Shown one piece after another: positions 1-7,757 of a stretch of 24,101 nucleotides of DNA. Origin of the DNA: Candidatus Omnitrophota bacterium (GTDB lineage Bacteria > Ratteibacteria > UBA8468 > MWAK01); NCBI GenBank assembly GCA_026387085.1, contig JAPLMK010000034.1, positions 1 through 24,101 of the forward strand. Reading direction: 5' to 3'. Every line of letters begins with the position of its first letter. The first letter of the stretch is position 1. Below the pieces are notes generated by a model that was given only the letters and a program-made list of their open reading frames with translations, was not told the DNA's origin and searched no databases. Both the position numbers and the translations under genes were made by a program.

Positions 1-1
1 G

Positions 2-475
2 GGCGCGGACCTCAAGACCGCCGAGACCTTGCGGGCAGAAATAGCCGCAGGTAAGGCCAAACTTAAGAAACCGGGCAATATCCTTTACAAGCAGGGCCGG
101 GAGATTAACTGGGACGCTTCCGACACCTACCTCTCCACCAATGGGCTCTGGGACCTTACCGACGGCATATGCGACCAGATCGGCTTCCGGAACCATAACG
201 CCCAGGTAACCCCGGTACGGCTGGAAGCCGCCTTCCCCGCCTTCACCCCGAAGTTCAAGAAGATTAATATCTACACCGGCAATGTCGAAGAGTTGGAGTT
301 CTACATCTGGAAGTACGGTGAATGGCAGAAGAAGGGGGAGATTAAGGATAACCACAACTGCCTGGTTACTTTTACTTTCGCGGAACCACTTTCCACGGTG
401 AAGATAAAGATACTGATGCCCAAATCACCGCCGGATAAGCGGGCGGAGATTTACGAAATTGAGATGTATGAATAA
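2..475 (+). CDS. Partial protein with C-terminal discoidin-like (F5/8 type C-like) domain
   Basis: The reading frame is open from the left edge, so the start is missing and about 157 codons remain. The last 100 residues look like a beta-sandwich of the discoidin or carbohydrate-binding type. There are alternating short strands (KINIYTG, LEFYIWKYGEW, VTFTFAEPLSTVKIKIL), and the ending AEIYEIEMYE resembles the final strand of F5/8 type C domains. Such domains usually bind glycans or surfaces in exported proteins, but nothing catalytic is visible here. This is the only plus-strand gene. Its last 25 bases overlap the 3' end of the convergent M18 aminopeptidase gene, with no terminator between them. 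The fold assignment is inferred from strand pattern only. Confidence 0.6.
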   Translation, partial: GADLKTAETLRAEIAAGKAKLKKPGNILYKQGREINWDASDTYLSTNGLWDLTDGICDQIGFRNHNAQVTPVRLEAAFPAFTPKFKKINIYTGNVEELEFYIWKYGEWQKKGEIKDNHNCLVTFTFAEPLSTVKIKILMPKSPPDKRAEIYEIEMYE

Positions 476-1848
476 GTTCTGTTAGGTACTCGGTAGGTGC
501 AGTAAAGGTCGCCCTTATGGCTCACCTCATACGGCGAATGCATGGACAGCAAAGCCGGCCCGATATCAATAGTTTCTATGTTTTGACGGGCAAGATATTT
601 TGCCACCGTTCCGCCGCCTCCCTTGTCAATCTTCCCTAATTCTCCGGTTTGCCAGAGGACCTTATGCTTTTCAAAAAGGCGCCGCAGGTAAGCCATGTAT
701 TCGGCGCTGGCTTCGCTGCTTAAGAATTTCCCGCCGTGTCCGGTATATTTAGTTATCACCGTACCGTAACCTAACCGGGGGGTATTTTGCGATTCGGTTA
801 CCTCCCGGTAACTCGGGTCAAGGCCGGCGTTTACGTCGGCGCTGAGGGCATACGATTTGGCAAGCGCGCGGGCCAATTCTGTTTCCGTAATTCCGGCCAG
901 CTGGCAAAGGAAAAAACTTAAAAATCCGGATTGGATACTGCTGGTTCCTTCACTGCCGATCTCTTCCTTGTCGATCAGCAGGCAGATACTGGTGTATTCC
1001 GGTTCATCCGCTTTCAAGAAGGCCTGAAAGGAAGCGTAGGTGCAGATGCGGTCATCCTGTCCGTAGCCCAGGATGAGACTACGGTCCAAACCCAGTTCCC
1101 GGGCCGGCCCGGCCGGTACCGCGGCTAATTCCGCGCTGATTAAATCTTCTTCCGCGATCCCGTAAGTTTGATAGAGTAACTTTAAAACCGCTTCTTTTAC
1201 GCGATTTTTGACGGGCGGTGTTTTTTTGTCCTTTTCCTTCGGAACCGGCAGAGAAGCGATTAAAAGGTTCAGCGATTCACCGTCTACTGCGTCCGACATC
1301 TTTTTTTCCATCTGGTCCTTAGCCAGGTGGGGCAGCAGGTCGGTAACGGTCAAAACCGGCTCATTCTCTTTTTCGCCGATAACGATCTCCTTTTTGACGC
1401 CGCTCTTTAGAACTACAATACCATGCAGGCTTAACGGTTTGGTTACCCACTGATATTTTTTAATACCGCCGTAATAATGTGTTTTTAAAAAACTTAAACC
1501 CTCTTCTTCAATCAAGGGCTGGGGTTTAAGGTCGAGCCGCGGCGCGTCGACGTGGGAAATGATGATACGGACGCCGTCCCGGATGGGACGTTTTCCCCGG
1601 ATGGCCAGGGCCAACGCGGAAGAACGGATGGCCAGATATACTTTTTTACTTTTCCGTGATTCGTTTAATTCGGAAAAACCTTTCTTTTCCGCCTCTTTTT
1701 TCGCCCAGGTTACCGCTTCTTTTTCGGTTTTAATTTCGGAAATAAAACGACGGTAACCCGAAGCAAAATCAAAAGCCGCGTTTTTTTCTGTATCCGAAAA
1801 AACGTCCCAGACCAGTTTTCGTTCGTAGGTCAATTTTTCTTTTGCCAT
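451..1848 (-). CDS. M18-family zinc aminopeptidase
   Basis: This 465-residue protein has the length and motifs of the M18 (aspartyl aminopeptidase / aminopeptidase I) family, which removes N-terminal residues from peptides in the cytoplasm using two metal ions. Probable metal ligands and catalytic residues are H99 in SHVDAP, D265 or D266 in GQDDR, E295/E296 in KEEIGS, D338 in ADVN and H437 in MHSPYE. The ATG follows a good GGGAGG ribosome-binding site lying inside the end of the upstream membrane-protein gene, which it overlaps by 19 bases, so the two are probably co-translated. The last 15 or so residues (VPNRTYSYISIS) do not look like the usual family ending and partly read through the 3' end of the opposing gene. 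Family call is firm; substrate preference is not known. Confidence 0.93.
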   Translation of the reverse strand: MAKEKLTYERKLVWDVFSDTEKNAAFDFASGYRRFISEIKTEKEAVTWAKKEAEKKGFSELNESRKSKKVYLAIRSSALALAIRGKRPIRDGVRIIISHVDAPRLDLKPQPLIEEEGLSFLKTHYYGGIKKYQWVTKPLSLHGIVVLKSGVKKEIVIGEKENEPVLTVTDLLPHLAKDQMEKKMSDAVDGESLNLLIASLPVPKEKDKKTPPVKNRVKEAVLKLLYQTYGIAEEDLISAELAAVPAGPARELGLDRSLILGYGQDDRICTYASFQAFLKADEPEYTSICLLIDKEEIGSEGTSSIQSGFLSFFLCQLAGITETELARALAKSYALSADVNAGLDPSYREVTESQNTPRLGYGTVITKYTGHGGKFLSSEASAEYMAYLRRLFEKHKVLWQTGELGKIDKGGGGTVAKYLARQNIETIDIGPALLSMHSPYEVSHKGDLYCTYRVPNRTYSYISIS

Positions 1849-2798
1849 TTTCCGCCTCCCAAAAAGTAGATTAAACCGCCGATGATACTATTTAAAAGAG
1901 AAAAACTTAATATAATTAAAGCCAGGGCAAAAGCGTTTTCCCGGCCCATCTGGCCCTGGAAGAAGAAAAGGTAGCCGGTTTCCCGGACACCGAGGCCGCC
2001 CAGCGAGGGAATTGCGGCAAAGGCCCAAATCAGGGGAATGGAAGTAAAAAAAGAACTTAAAGAGACCGGCGCTCTTAAACTGAGCGTAATCAGATAATTG
2101 GAGCCGATTATGAGTAGTTGCCCGCCGAAAGAAACACAAAGCGCCTGCAGCAGGGGCGCGGGGTTTTGCAGGTAGGTGTGCACTCCGTAATAGAAATGGC
2201 GGACTGATTTGGCCGGCTTCCCCCAGGCGGAAAAAAAGAAAATCTTTCCCAGGATTCTTCCCAGTCCGGGCCAGGCGGAAATAAGCAGGAAAAAGAGAGC
2301 CGATATATAAATAACAGCAAGCAGGCATACGGCGGTTTTGGGCAGGTGCGGAGAAAAAAGAAGCGCGATAAAACCCATCGTCAATATTGACAGAATTCCA
2401 ACCAGGCGGTCCATCAGGATAGAGATGCCCAGGTCTAATTTTCGCTCCTGCCCTTTCAGCAGATAATACCCTTTGACAACATCCCCTCCGGCACCGGTAG
2501 GTAAAAAGTTATTAAAAAACATGCCGATAAATGTCAGGCGCAACAAGAAAGGGAAAGCAAGGTTATGGTTTAAAGTAACAATTTTCCAGCGCCAGGCCAG
2601 CATCACCGCCGAAACAAGAGAAAGGATAATAGCGAGCAGGAGAAATCCCTTGCCGGCGTTCCGGATGATTTCCGGAAAACCGCTGATATCAACCAGCGGG
2701 AAAATCGGTGATATGATTTTGGCGGCGGGCGCAACCATTAAAAAGATAAGCAGGCTGCTTACCGCCACGCGAACTATGGCAAAAATAGAACGTTTCAT
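1830..2798 (-). CDS. UPF0104 / lysylphosphatidylglycerol synthase-type flippase membrane protein
   Basis: A 322-residue polytopic membrane protein with about eight hydrophobic segments. It carries the hallmarks of the LPG_synthase_TM (UPF0104, TIGR00374-like) family: FNNFLPTGAGGDVVKGYYL near residues 94-112, MDRLVG near 129, and SLGGLGVRE near 270. In MprF this domain flips an aminoacylated lipid across the membrane. Stand-alone members are thought to move or accommodate lipid-linked substrates, but their role is mostly unproven. No aminoacyl-transfer domain is present. The gene has no clear ribosome-binding site and is separated from queE by a gap filled by a cloverleaf repeat, so it may start a new transcript with the aminopeptidase gene. 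Confidence 0.88.
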   Translation of the reverse strand: MKRSIFAIVRVAVSSLLIFLMVAPAAKIISPIFPLVDISGFPEIIRNAGKGFLLLAIILSLVSAVMLAWRWKIVTLNHNLAFPFLLRLTFIGMFFNNFLPTGAGGDVVKGYYLLKGQERKLDLGISILMDRLVGILSILTMGFIALLFSPHLPKTAVCLLAVIYISALFFLLISAWPGLGRILGKIFFFSAWGKPAKSVRHFYYGVHTYLQNPAPLLQALCVSFGGQLLIIGSNYLITLSLRAPVSLSSFFTSIPLIWAFAAIPSLGGLGVRETGYLFFFQGQMGRENAFALALIILSFSLLNSIIGGLIYFLGGGKWQKKN

Positions 2799-2836
2799 AA
2801 TATTGACTACTGCAAAATAATGTTTAAATAAAATCT

Positions 2837-2913
2837 GTCATACCCGCGGATAGTAAGCGGGTATCCATATCTTGCATCATGCTGGATTCCCGCTTAAAAC
2901 ATGCGGGAATGAC
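2837..2913 (+). repeat. Cloverleaf palindromic repeat, copy 1 (between queE and the flippase gene)
   Basis: This 77-bp element begins GTCATACCCGC and ends GCGGGAATGAC. It folds into three hairpins: CCCGC/GCGGG around GGATAGTAA, an ATCCAT/GGAT hairpin, and CCCGC/GCGGG around TTAAAACAT, closed by the GTCAT/ATGAC ends. A second copy lies at 14105-14179 in the opposite orientation, with the same loops but changed stem bases. It fills most of the 149-bp gap and may also end the que transcript, which is inference. No transposase is linked to it. Confidence 0.85.
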
Positions 2914-2947
2914 ACCTGTTACTATCTTAATATTTATTTTACCACGT

Positions 2948-3649
2948 TTACGGCAGGCGGAGGAACTGGTGCATCGGCGGAATAAGGCGGGCGGTCGGTA
3001 AAATCTTAAAGGCGGATTGAAAAAGATGTATCAGTTTTTGACCGCTTACTTCCGGTCGTCCGCTCCGGTCCAGCGCCGGTTGGATTATCAGGGGTGTTTT
3101 TGAGTTAATTTTTCGCACCAGTTTTGCGGCATAATCTATCTCTCCGGAACCGGTCTTTTCGGTCACCACAACCTTGACGCAGGTTTGACTCGGAAGATAC
3201 CGCTGGCACTCTTGAAGAAAATAACGGTGCGCGTGCCACGGAGCCGCTTGTTCGGTGGCGCTTGAAATCTTAAGGTCCATGGCTATGAAATTAAGATATC
3301 GACCAATTCTTTTCAGTTCTTCCGGAAAAGTTCCGTTGGTTTCCAGGTACACCGGAATTTTTTTTTGCTTCATAAGGGGAAGGAACTCCGTTAAGAAATC
3401 GGCTTGCAGCAACGGTTCGCCTCCGGTAAGCGAAACAGAATGGGCGCTCCCGTTTTCTTTAATGATATTCAGGATGCGATTAACAAGTTTCGGGGCAGGT
3501 AGTTCTTCTGCCGAAAGGTTTTTGGGCAGGTCGCAATACCGGCAGGAAAGGTTGCATCCGGCGAACCGGATAAATACCTGGGGATAGCCGATAAAGGCCC
3601 CCTCCCCTTGAACCGAAAAAAATAGTTCGCTTATTTTAGCGGTGCGCAT
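2948..3649 (-). CDS. queE: 7-carboxy-7-deazaguanine synthase (radical SAM)
   Basis: QueE turns 6-carboxytetrahydropterin into 7-carboxy-7-deazaguanine, a step toward queuosine. From the ATG at 3649 the protein has 233 residues. It begins MRTAKISELFFSVQGEG, which matches the family start, so a longer upstream reading (to 3739) is unlikely. The radical-SAM cluster motif is C32-x3-C36-x2-C39 (CNLSCRYC). It is followed by the SAM-contact motif SLTGGEPLLQ, ETNGT, and a family-like ending PPMHQFL. The start lies 19 bases inside the end of queC, so the two genes are translationally linked. With queC and queD upstream it completes the preQ0 branch apart from GTP cyclohydrolase. Confidence 0.95.
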   Translation of the reverse strand: MRTAKISELFFSVQGEGAFIGYPQVFIRFAGCNLSCRYCDLPKNLSAEELPAPKLVNRILNIIKENGSAHSVSLTGGEPLLQADFLTEFLPLMKQKKIPVYLETNGTFPEELKRIGRYLNFIAMDLKISSATEQAAPWHAHRYFLQECQRYLPSQTCVKVVVTEKTGSGEIDYAAKLVRKINSKTPLIIQPALDRSGRPEVSGQKLIHLFQSAFKILPTARLIPPMHQFLRLP

Positions 3650-4308
3650 GGATCTTTTATCCCGGCTTCCGCAAAGCCCCGGCCGCGCAATAAACAACTG
3701 TCGCATTTTCCGCACGGGTCTTTTTTGCCGGCGTAACACGACCAGGTAAAGCGGAAAGGAACCTTCAGTTTTTTGCCCAGGCGGACGATGTTGGCTTTAG
3801 AAAAATAGATTAATGGTGTAATAACCTGGATTCGCTGGCCTTCGCAACCGGCTTTGGTGCCGATCTGGGCAAGACGGTTCAGGAGTCGGTAAAACTGGGG
3901 CCGACAGTCCGGGTATCCGGAAAAATCAATGCTGTTGGCTCCAATCAAGATTAAGGAAGCGTTAATTGATTCTGCGTAGGAAAAGGCGAAGGCAAGAAGA
4001 ATAAGGTTTCGGCCCGGAACATAGGTTGAAGGAATTGACCCGCCGATGTCTTTCTCCGAAGAGACCTGCGGTAAGGGGTAACTTTTATCGATCAGGCTGC
4101 TGCCCTTCCAAGGCAGGCTGATTTGGAGAACCTTTAAGTTAAGTTCATTCAAGCGGGCTATTTTCCGGGCGGCGCACAACTCTTTCTTAGCGTGACGCTG
4201 TCCGTAGTCAAAGGCCAGCGGAAATATCTGGTAACGCCGTTTCTTTGCCCAGTAAAGAACCGTGGTGGAATCAAGACCGCCGGACAAAAGAACTACTGCC
4301 TTCTTCAT
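3631..4308 (-). CDS. queC: 7-cyano-7-deazaguanine synthase
   Basis: QueC converts 7-carboxy-7-deazaguanine to preQ0 using ATP and ammonia. The 225-residue protein has the ATP-pyrophosphatase loop SGGLDST at residues 9-15, DYGQRH at 34-39 and YVPGRN at 96-101. The C-terminal zinc site is made of C191, C199, C202 and C205 (CYAGKKDPCGKCDSC). The ATG is preceded by AAGGAG at good spacing. It sits 15 bases after queD and overlaps queE by 19 bases, making a compact queD-queC-queE operon. Length and all key residues agree with the family. Confidence 0.97.
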   Translation of the reverse strand: MKKAVVLLSGGLDSTTVLYWAKKRRYQIFPLAFDYGQRHAKKELCAARKIARLNELNLKVLQISLPWKGSSLIDKSYPLPQVSSEKDIGGSIPSTYVPGRNLILLAFAFSYAESINASLILIGANSIDFSGYPDCRPQFYRLLNRLAQIGTKAGCEGQRIQVITPLIYFSKANIVRLGKKLKVPFRFTWSCYAGKKDPCGKCDSCLLRGRGFAEAGIKDPCAPLK

Positions 4309-4323
4309 AATTTTTCACGCTCC

Positions 4324-4704
4324 TTACGGGGCTGCTTCAAAATAAACCGCCTTGGTTCTTTCTGATTCCCAGACCGCGACCGATTCTACTTTCACCTTCG
4401 TTTTTGTAATCAGAGAACGCACGGAACCATAAATATACCGGGCAATATTTTCCGAGGAAGGATTGGATTTCTGAAAATACGGATGGTCATTTAAGAAGGT
4501 GTGGTCCAGTTTTTGCAGGATTCCGGACAGCAGCTGTTTAACTTCGCCAAAATCGATTGCCAGTCCGACCGAATCAAGTTTTTTTGCCGAAAGCGTTACG
4601 GTTACCTTCCAGTTATGGCCGTGCAGGTGTTCGCACTTTCCGCGGTAACCGCGCAATTGATGGGCAGCGCTGAAAGTATCCGTGACTTCAATCAGGTAAG
4701 CCAT
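4324..4704 (-). CDS. queD: 6-carboxy-5,6,7,8-tetrahydropterin synthase
   Basis: QueD, a PTPS-family enzyme, makes 6-carboxytetrahydropterin from dihydroneopterin triphosphate. The 126-residue protein has zinc ligands H15, H28 and H30 (CEHLHGHNW), catalytic C24, the D67-H68 pair (LDHTFLND), and pterin-anchoring E113 (VWESERTKAVY). It is the first gene of the que set. There is no ribosome-binding site in front of the ATG. The sequence upstream is very AT-rich, with a possible weak extended -10 (TGCGATAAT) at 4722-4730 on the edge of a repeat. The alternative, an eukaryote-type PTPS, is unlikely given the linked queC and queE. Confidence 0.96.
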   Translation of the reverse strand: MAYLIEVTDTFSAAHQLRGYRGKCEHLHGHNWKVTVTLSAKKLDSVGLAIDFGEVKQLLSGILQKLDHTFLNDHPYFQKSNPSSENIARYIYGSVRSLITKTKVKVESVAVWESERTKAVYFEAAP

Positions 4705-4721
4705 TATTAGAAAATAAAAAA

Positions 4722-4730
4722 ATTATCGCA
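4722..4730 (-). promoter_or_regulatory. Possible extended -10 element before queD
   Basis: On the minus strand the sequence reads TGCGATAAT, one base from the extended -10 consensus TGnTATAAT, 17 bases before the queD ATG. There is no good -35. The TGC comes from the end of the AT-rich repeat and the ATAAT from the flank. The other copy of the repeat has the same arrangement before ruvA. This is a motif match only. Confidence 0.25.
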
Positions 4731-4810
4731 AAATGTAAATTGTAAATTTCAAATTGTAAAATAAACGGATAAAAAAATAACCATTTTACATTTTACACTT
4801 TGCATTTTGC
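4728..4810 (+). repeat. AT-rich GCAAAATG inverted repeat, copy 1
   Basis: An 83-bp element starting GCAAAATGTAAATTG and ending CTTTGCATTTTGC. The two arms are imperfect inverted repeats built from reiterated words such as AAATGTAAA and AAATGCAAA. The arm nearest ispD is translated and gives the last eight residues of IspD. A related element lies at 22492-22587 between ruvC and ruvA. Confidence 0.75.
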
Positions 4811-5481
4811 ATTGATTTCAGAATCAATTTGGCGTATAAAAGATCTTCCGGATAGGTAATTTTAATGTTGGCGCGGTCGCCTTCGGTAATTTGTACCGGG
4901 AAACCGGCGGCCTCGACCAGGGCGGCATCATCCGTACCGATCATCCCGAACCGTTTCGCTTGCCGGTGGGCGGCCAGAATAACTTCCCGGGGAAAGACCT
5001 GGGGTGTTTGGACTGTATAAAAATATTGGCGGTTAAGCGTGCGCAGGACACACCCGCCTTTTACTTCCTTAAGCGTATCGGAAACCGGCAATACCGGAAT
5101 CGTGGCCATTTTTTTTCCCAAGGTTATTAAGTACACGACCTTATCCCTGGAAATCAGGGGGCGGGCAGCATCGTGAATCAAGACGGTCTGGACGTTGGGC
5201 GGGATTGCTTCCAAACCGTTCCATACCGATTCCTGCCGGATAGCGCCGCCAACCACTATTTCCTTAACCTTACGTAAACCGCAGCGGCTCACCAGAGCGG
5301 AGGCTTCGACCATCTTTTCACCGGATACTACCAGAATTATCGATGAAATCTCCGTTATTTCTTCAAACAAGGATAAGCTGTAAGAGACGATGGGCCGTCC
5401 GTTCAGTTTGAGGAACGGTTTATCGGTTCCGGCCGCCAGTCGCTCGCCTTTACCTGCAGCCACAATAATTGCGGTTGTCAT
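4786..5481 (-). CDS. ispD: 2-C-methyl-D-erythritol 4-phosphate cytidylyltransferase
   Basis: IspD attaches CMP to MEP, the third step of the MEP isoprenoid pathway; dxr and ispG of the same pathway lie further upstream. The ATG at 5481 gives 231 residues beginning MTTAIIVAAGKGERL, the CTP-binding loop. A longer reading to 5580 only adds sequence overlapping dnaB. Other motifs are DKPFL, HDAARPL, TPQVF, TDDAALVE and GDRANIKITYPEDL. The gene starts 28 bases after the dnaB stop, as an addition to the rpsF-dnaB operon. The last eight residues, MQNAKCKM, are encoded entirely by an AT-rich repeat, so the original stop codon was probably lost when the repeat arrived. Confidence 0.95.
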   Translation of the reverse strand: MTTAIIVAAGKGERLAAGTDKPFLKLNGRPIVSYSLSLFEEITEISSIILVVSGEKMVEASALVSRCGLRKVKEIVVGGAIRQESVWNGLEAIPPNVQTVLIHDAARPLISRDKVVYLITLGKKMATIPVLPVSDTLKEVKGGCVLRTLNRQYFYTVQTPQVFPREVILAAHRQAKRFGMIGTDDAALVEAAGFPVQITEGDRANIKITYPEDLLYAKLILKSMQNAKCKM

Positions 5482-5509
5482 TTTCAGCAACCCCGGCAAC
5501 TCCGAGCTC

Positions 5510-6871
5510 CTACGGCTCTTTTTGACGCGAGGCGTTTTCGAAACGGGTGTATTCTTTAATGAAGGTGAGGTCCAGGTCACCGGTCGGTCCGTTGCGCTGC
5601 TTGGCTACAAGCAGTTTTGCTTTTCCGGCATTCTCTTCGGTTGGCTTGTATTGCTCTTCGCGAATCAGGAGCAGGACTACGTCCGCATCCTGTTCAATGG
5701 AACCGCTTTCCCGTAAGTCTGAAAGTCGGGGCTGATGCTCTTCCCGCATCTCTACCGCCCGCGAGAGCTGGGAAAGCGCCACCACGGGAATGCTCAATTC
5801 TTTGGCTAAATTCTTTAAACCGGATGAAATTTCGGTAATTTCCTGCTGGCGATTTTCAACCCTGCCCCGGCCCTTGATTAACTGAAGGTAATCAACGAAA
5901 ACAATTTTAATCTTTTCTTTGATGACCAGTCGTCGCGCCCGGGCCCTGATTTCCAAAGCGGAAAGTCCCGGCGTGTCGTCAATATAGAGCGGTGATTCGC
6001 TTAATCTGCCTCCGGCCGAAGTGAGTCGCGGCCAGTCCGGCTCTTTGGTAAATCCGCTTCGTAAACTGCGAATATTTACCCGGGCTTCCGAACAAATCAT
6101 TCGTTGCACCAGCTGGTCACGGCTCATTTCCAGGCTGAAAAAGAGCGCCGGGACCTTCTTTTCTACTACCAGAAAACGGGCTACCGAGCAGGCCAGGGAG
6201 GTTTTGCCCATGGAGGGCCGGGAGGCAAGCACAATCAGGTCTGAATTTTGAAACCCGCCCGTAATCTTATCTAATTCCTCCAGTCCGGTGCCCAGGCCGG
6301 TGAGGTGTTCCCGGTTCTGGTAAAGTTTAGTCAGGGTTTCAAAACTCTGGGTTACGAGCTGGCGGATGGGAACAATATCTTGTTTCTGCCTTTCCGAAAT
6401 CTGGAAAATTGTTTTTTCGGAGTCATCAAGGAGGTCGTCCACTTCCTCGGCCATCTGATAACTTTTGGAAATGATTTTAGAACAGCCGTCAATCAGGGAG
6501 CGGCGGATGAAATGTTCTTCGGTTATTCGGATATACTGGCCGATATTAGACGGGGTAGGCACCAGGTCAATCAGCCCGGCAAGGTAGGCCGGACCACCCA
6601 ATTCTTTCAGGATATTTTCCCGGTTCAGAAGATCGGTGAGGGTTACCAGGTCGCAGGGTTGGTTGGCGTTGAAAAGTTTGCCGATTGCCTCAAAAATACG
6701 GCTATTCGCTTTTTTGTAGAAGTAATCGGTTCGTACCTGTTCGATCGCCAGAAGACGCGCTTCTTCGGAAAGGAGCATCGCGCCTAAAAGCGCCATCTCC
6801 GCTTCCAGGTTATGGGGTGGAACACGCTCTTCCAGTAAATTAAGGTTCTCCCTGGAACTGATGCTATCCAC
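5510..6871 (-). CDS. dnaB: Replicative DNA helicase
   Basis: DnaB is the hexameric helicase at the replication fork. The 453-residue protein has the N-terminal primase-interaction domain (about residues 15-125), a linker, and the RecA-like motor. The Walker A motif is ASRPSMGKTS at 216-225 (K223). Walker B is IVFVDYLQLIKG with D327, followed by LSQLSRAVEMRE and the arginine-finger region AKQRNGPTG. No intein is present. The start is GTG, sharing eight bases with the rplI stop (GTGGATAG), which indicates translational coupling. It belongs to the rpsF-ssb-rpsR-rplI-dnaB operon, a common bacterial arrangement. Confidence 0.97.
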   Translation of the reverse strand: MDSISSRENLNLLEERVPPHNLEAEMALLGAMLLSEEARLLAIEQVRTDYFYKKANSRIFEAIGKLFNANQPCDLVTLTDLLNRENILKELGGPAYLAGLIDLVPTPSNIGQYIRITEEHFIRRSLIDGCSKIISKSYQMAEEVDDLLDDSEKTIFQISERQKQDIVPIRQLVTQSFETLTKLYQNREHLTGLGTGLEELDKITGGFQNSDLIVLASRPSMGKTSLACSVARFLVVEKKVPALFFSLEMSRDQLVQRMICSEARVNIRSLRSGFTKEPDWPRLTSAGGRLSESPLYIDDTPGLSALEIRARARRLVIKEKIKIVFVDYLQLIKGRGRVENRQQEITEISSGLKNLAKELSIPVVALSQLSRAVEMREEHQPRLSDLRESGSIEQDADVVLLLIREEQYKPTEENAGKAKLLVAKQRNGPTGDLDLTFIKEYTRFENASRQKEP

Positions 6872-7271
6872 TGTTCTTTACGACCCAAACGGTTATGGTG
6901 CTTTCTACCTCAGGACTGAGCCGTACCGGTACCTTGTAAACGCCTAACTGTTTGATTGGTTCCGCTAATTTAATCGCTTTTGCTTCCAGTTCAATTTGAT
7001 ATTCCGCTGCCAGGGCGGTTACGATATCGCGCTCGCTGACCGAACCGTATAACTGCTCCTCGCTTCCCACCGTAACCTGAAGCGTCAGGGAAACATCCTT
7101 GAGTTTACTGGGGGCATGGTATTCTTCGGCCACTTGTTTTTCCGATGCTTTGGAAGCCGGGTAAGCCAATTTCCGGGGCAAAAGAAAATTACGGGCGAAT
7201 CCACCCGCTACCTCTTTTAATTCTCCGGCTTCACCTAAATTCGCAACCCCGGTTCTCAAGATTACTTTCAT
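6864..7271 (-). CDS. rplI: 50S ribosomal protein bL9
   Basis: bL9 is a two-domain ribosomal protein that reaches between neighbouring ribosomes. The N-terminal rRNA-binding signature is present (MKVILRT..NLG..GE..EV..G.ARNFLLPRKLA), and the C-terminal domain ends in PIKQLGVYKVPVRLSPEVESTITVWVV. At 135 residues it is about a dozen shorter than usual. The missing part is in the long helix joining the domains (around residues 42-58). The ATG follows AAAAGGAG. It is separated from rpsR by 222 bases containing a large inverted-repeat element, whereas this junction is often short in other bacteria. Confidence 0.96.
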   Translation of the reverse strand: MKVILRTGVANLGEAGELKEVAGGFARNFLLPRKLAYPASKASEKQVAEEYHAPSKLKDVSLTLQVTVGSEEQLYGSVSERDIVTALAAEYQIELEAKAIKLAEPIKQLGVYKVPVRLSPEVESTITVWVVKNSG

Positions 7272-7325
7272 GTATTGCTCCTTTTAATTTTTATAAGCGA
7301 TTATTAATTGGCACCTGGCTTGGTA

Positions 7326-7472
7326 GCTGAAGATAAAATTATTCTTGGGGACGTGCACAGGCCGACCGGGTATGGTTTCTGTCTGTTTATGACAGAAGAG
7401 GGAGGCCGAGCAATCGAGTGAAGATTTTCACGCTGGGAAAATCAAGCGACCCCAGAATATTTTATCTTCAGC
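7326..7472 (+). repeat. 147-bp element with long terminal inverted repeats (rpsR-rplI gap)
   Basis: The ends are near-perfect inverted repeats of about 23 bp: GCTGAAGATAAAAT..TTCT.GGGG on the left and CCCC.AGAATATTTTATCTTCAGC on the right, differing by two extra bases on the left. Inside are a seven-base-pair hairpin (TTCTGTC/GACAGAA), flanking GGCC blocks that can pair, and a second hairpin (GATTTTC/GAAAAUC in RNA form). It lies between two ribosomal protein genes and would be transcribed with them. It could be a MITE-like insertion or a structured RNA. I do not recognise it as a known RNA family, and no target-site duplication is evident. Confidence 0.8.
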
Positions 7473-7493
7473 GTCCCTTGTTCCTATTAATCT

Positions 7494-7757
7494 CTACCGC
7501 ACAATATAAGGTAAGAGAGCCATGTACCGGCTGCGCTTGATGGCGTCGGCCAGTTTGCGTTGATGCCGGGCGCAGGTTCCGGTATAGCGCGCCGCAAGTA
7601 TCTTGCCCCGGCTGGAAAGATGCCGTCTCAGAGCTCCGGCGTCTTTATAATCAATATCCAGGGTACCGGCTTCGCAAAAACGGCATTTTTTGGCAATTAA
7701 AAAACGCTTGGCCTTTTTTGTTTTCTTACCCTTCTTTTTGTTCCTCTGGTTCGTCAT
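7494..7757 (-). CDS. rpsR: 30S ribosomal protein bS18
   Basis: bS18 binds the 30S platform together with bS6. From the ATG at 7757 the protein has 87 residues with a basic N-terminus (NKKKGKKTKKAKR), the core LRRHLSSRGKILAARYTGTCARHQRKLADAIKRSRYMALLPY, and a cysteine-containing form (CRFC, later C and H in TCARHQ) that suggests a zinc-binding C+ version. A TTG seven codons upstream (7778) is possible. I prefer the ATG because it follows GGAGAAG, although the spacing is long. The gene begins inside the end of ssb (32-base overlap), so translation is probably coupled. Confidence 0.95.
   Translation of the reverse strand: MTNQRNKKKGKKTKKAKRFLIAKKCRFCEAGTLDIDYKDAGALRRHLSSRGKILAARYTGTCARHQRKLADAIKRSRYMALLPYIVR

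Noticed and set aside
3649..3739. Longer QueE start adding about 30 residues
   Set aside because: The added part overlaps queC and is not family-like, while MRTAKISELFFSVQGEG is the usual beginning.
5482..5580. Longer IspD start adding 33 residues
   Set aside because: It reads through the dnaB 3' end out of frame; MTTAIIVAAGKG is the family start.
7326..7472. 6S RNA, SRP RNA, tmRNA or a c-di-GMP riboswitch in the rpsR-rplI gap
   Set aside because: A long closing stem and a GCACAGG string drew attention, but none of the conserved core sequences of these RNAs could be matched.
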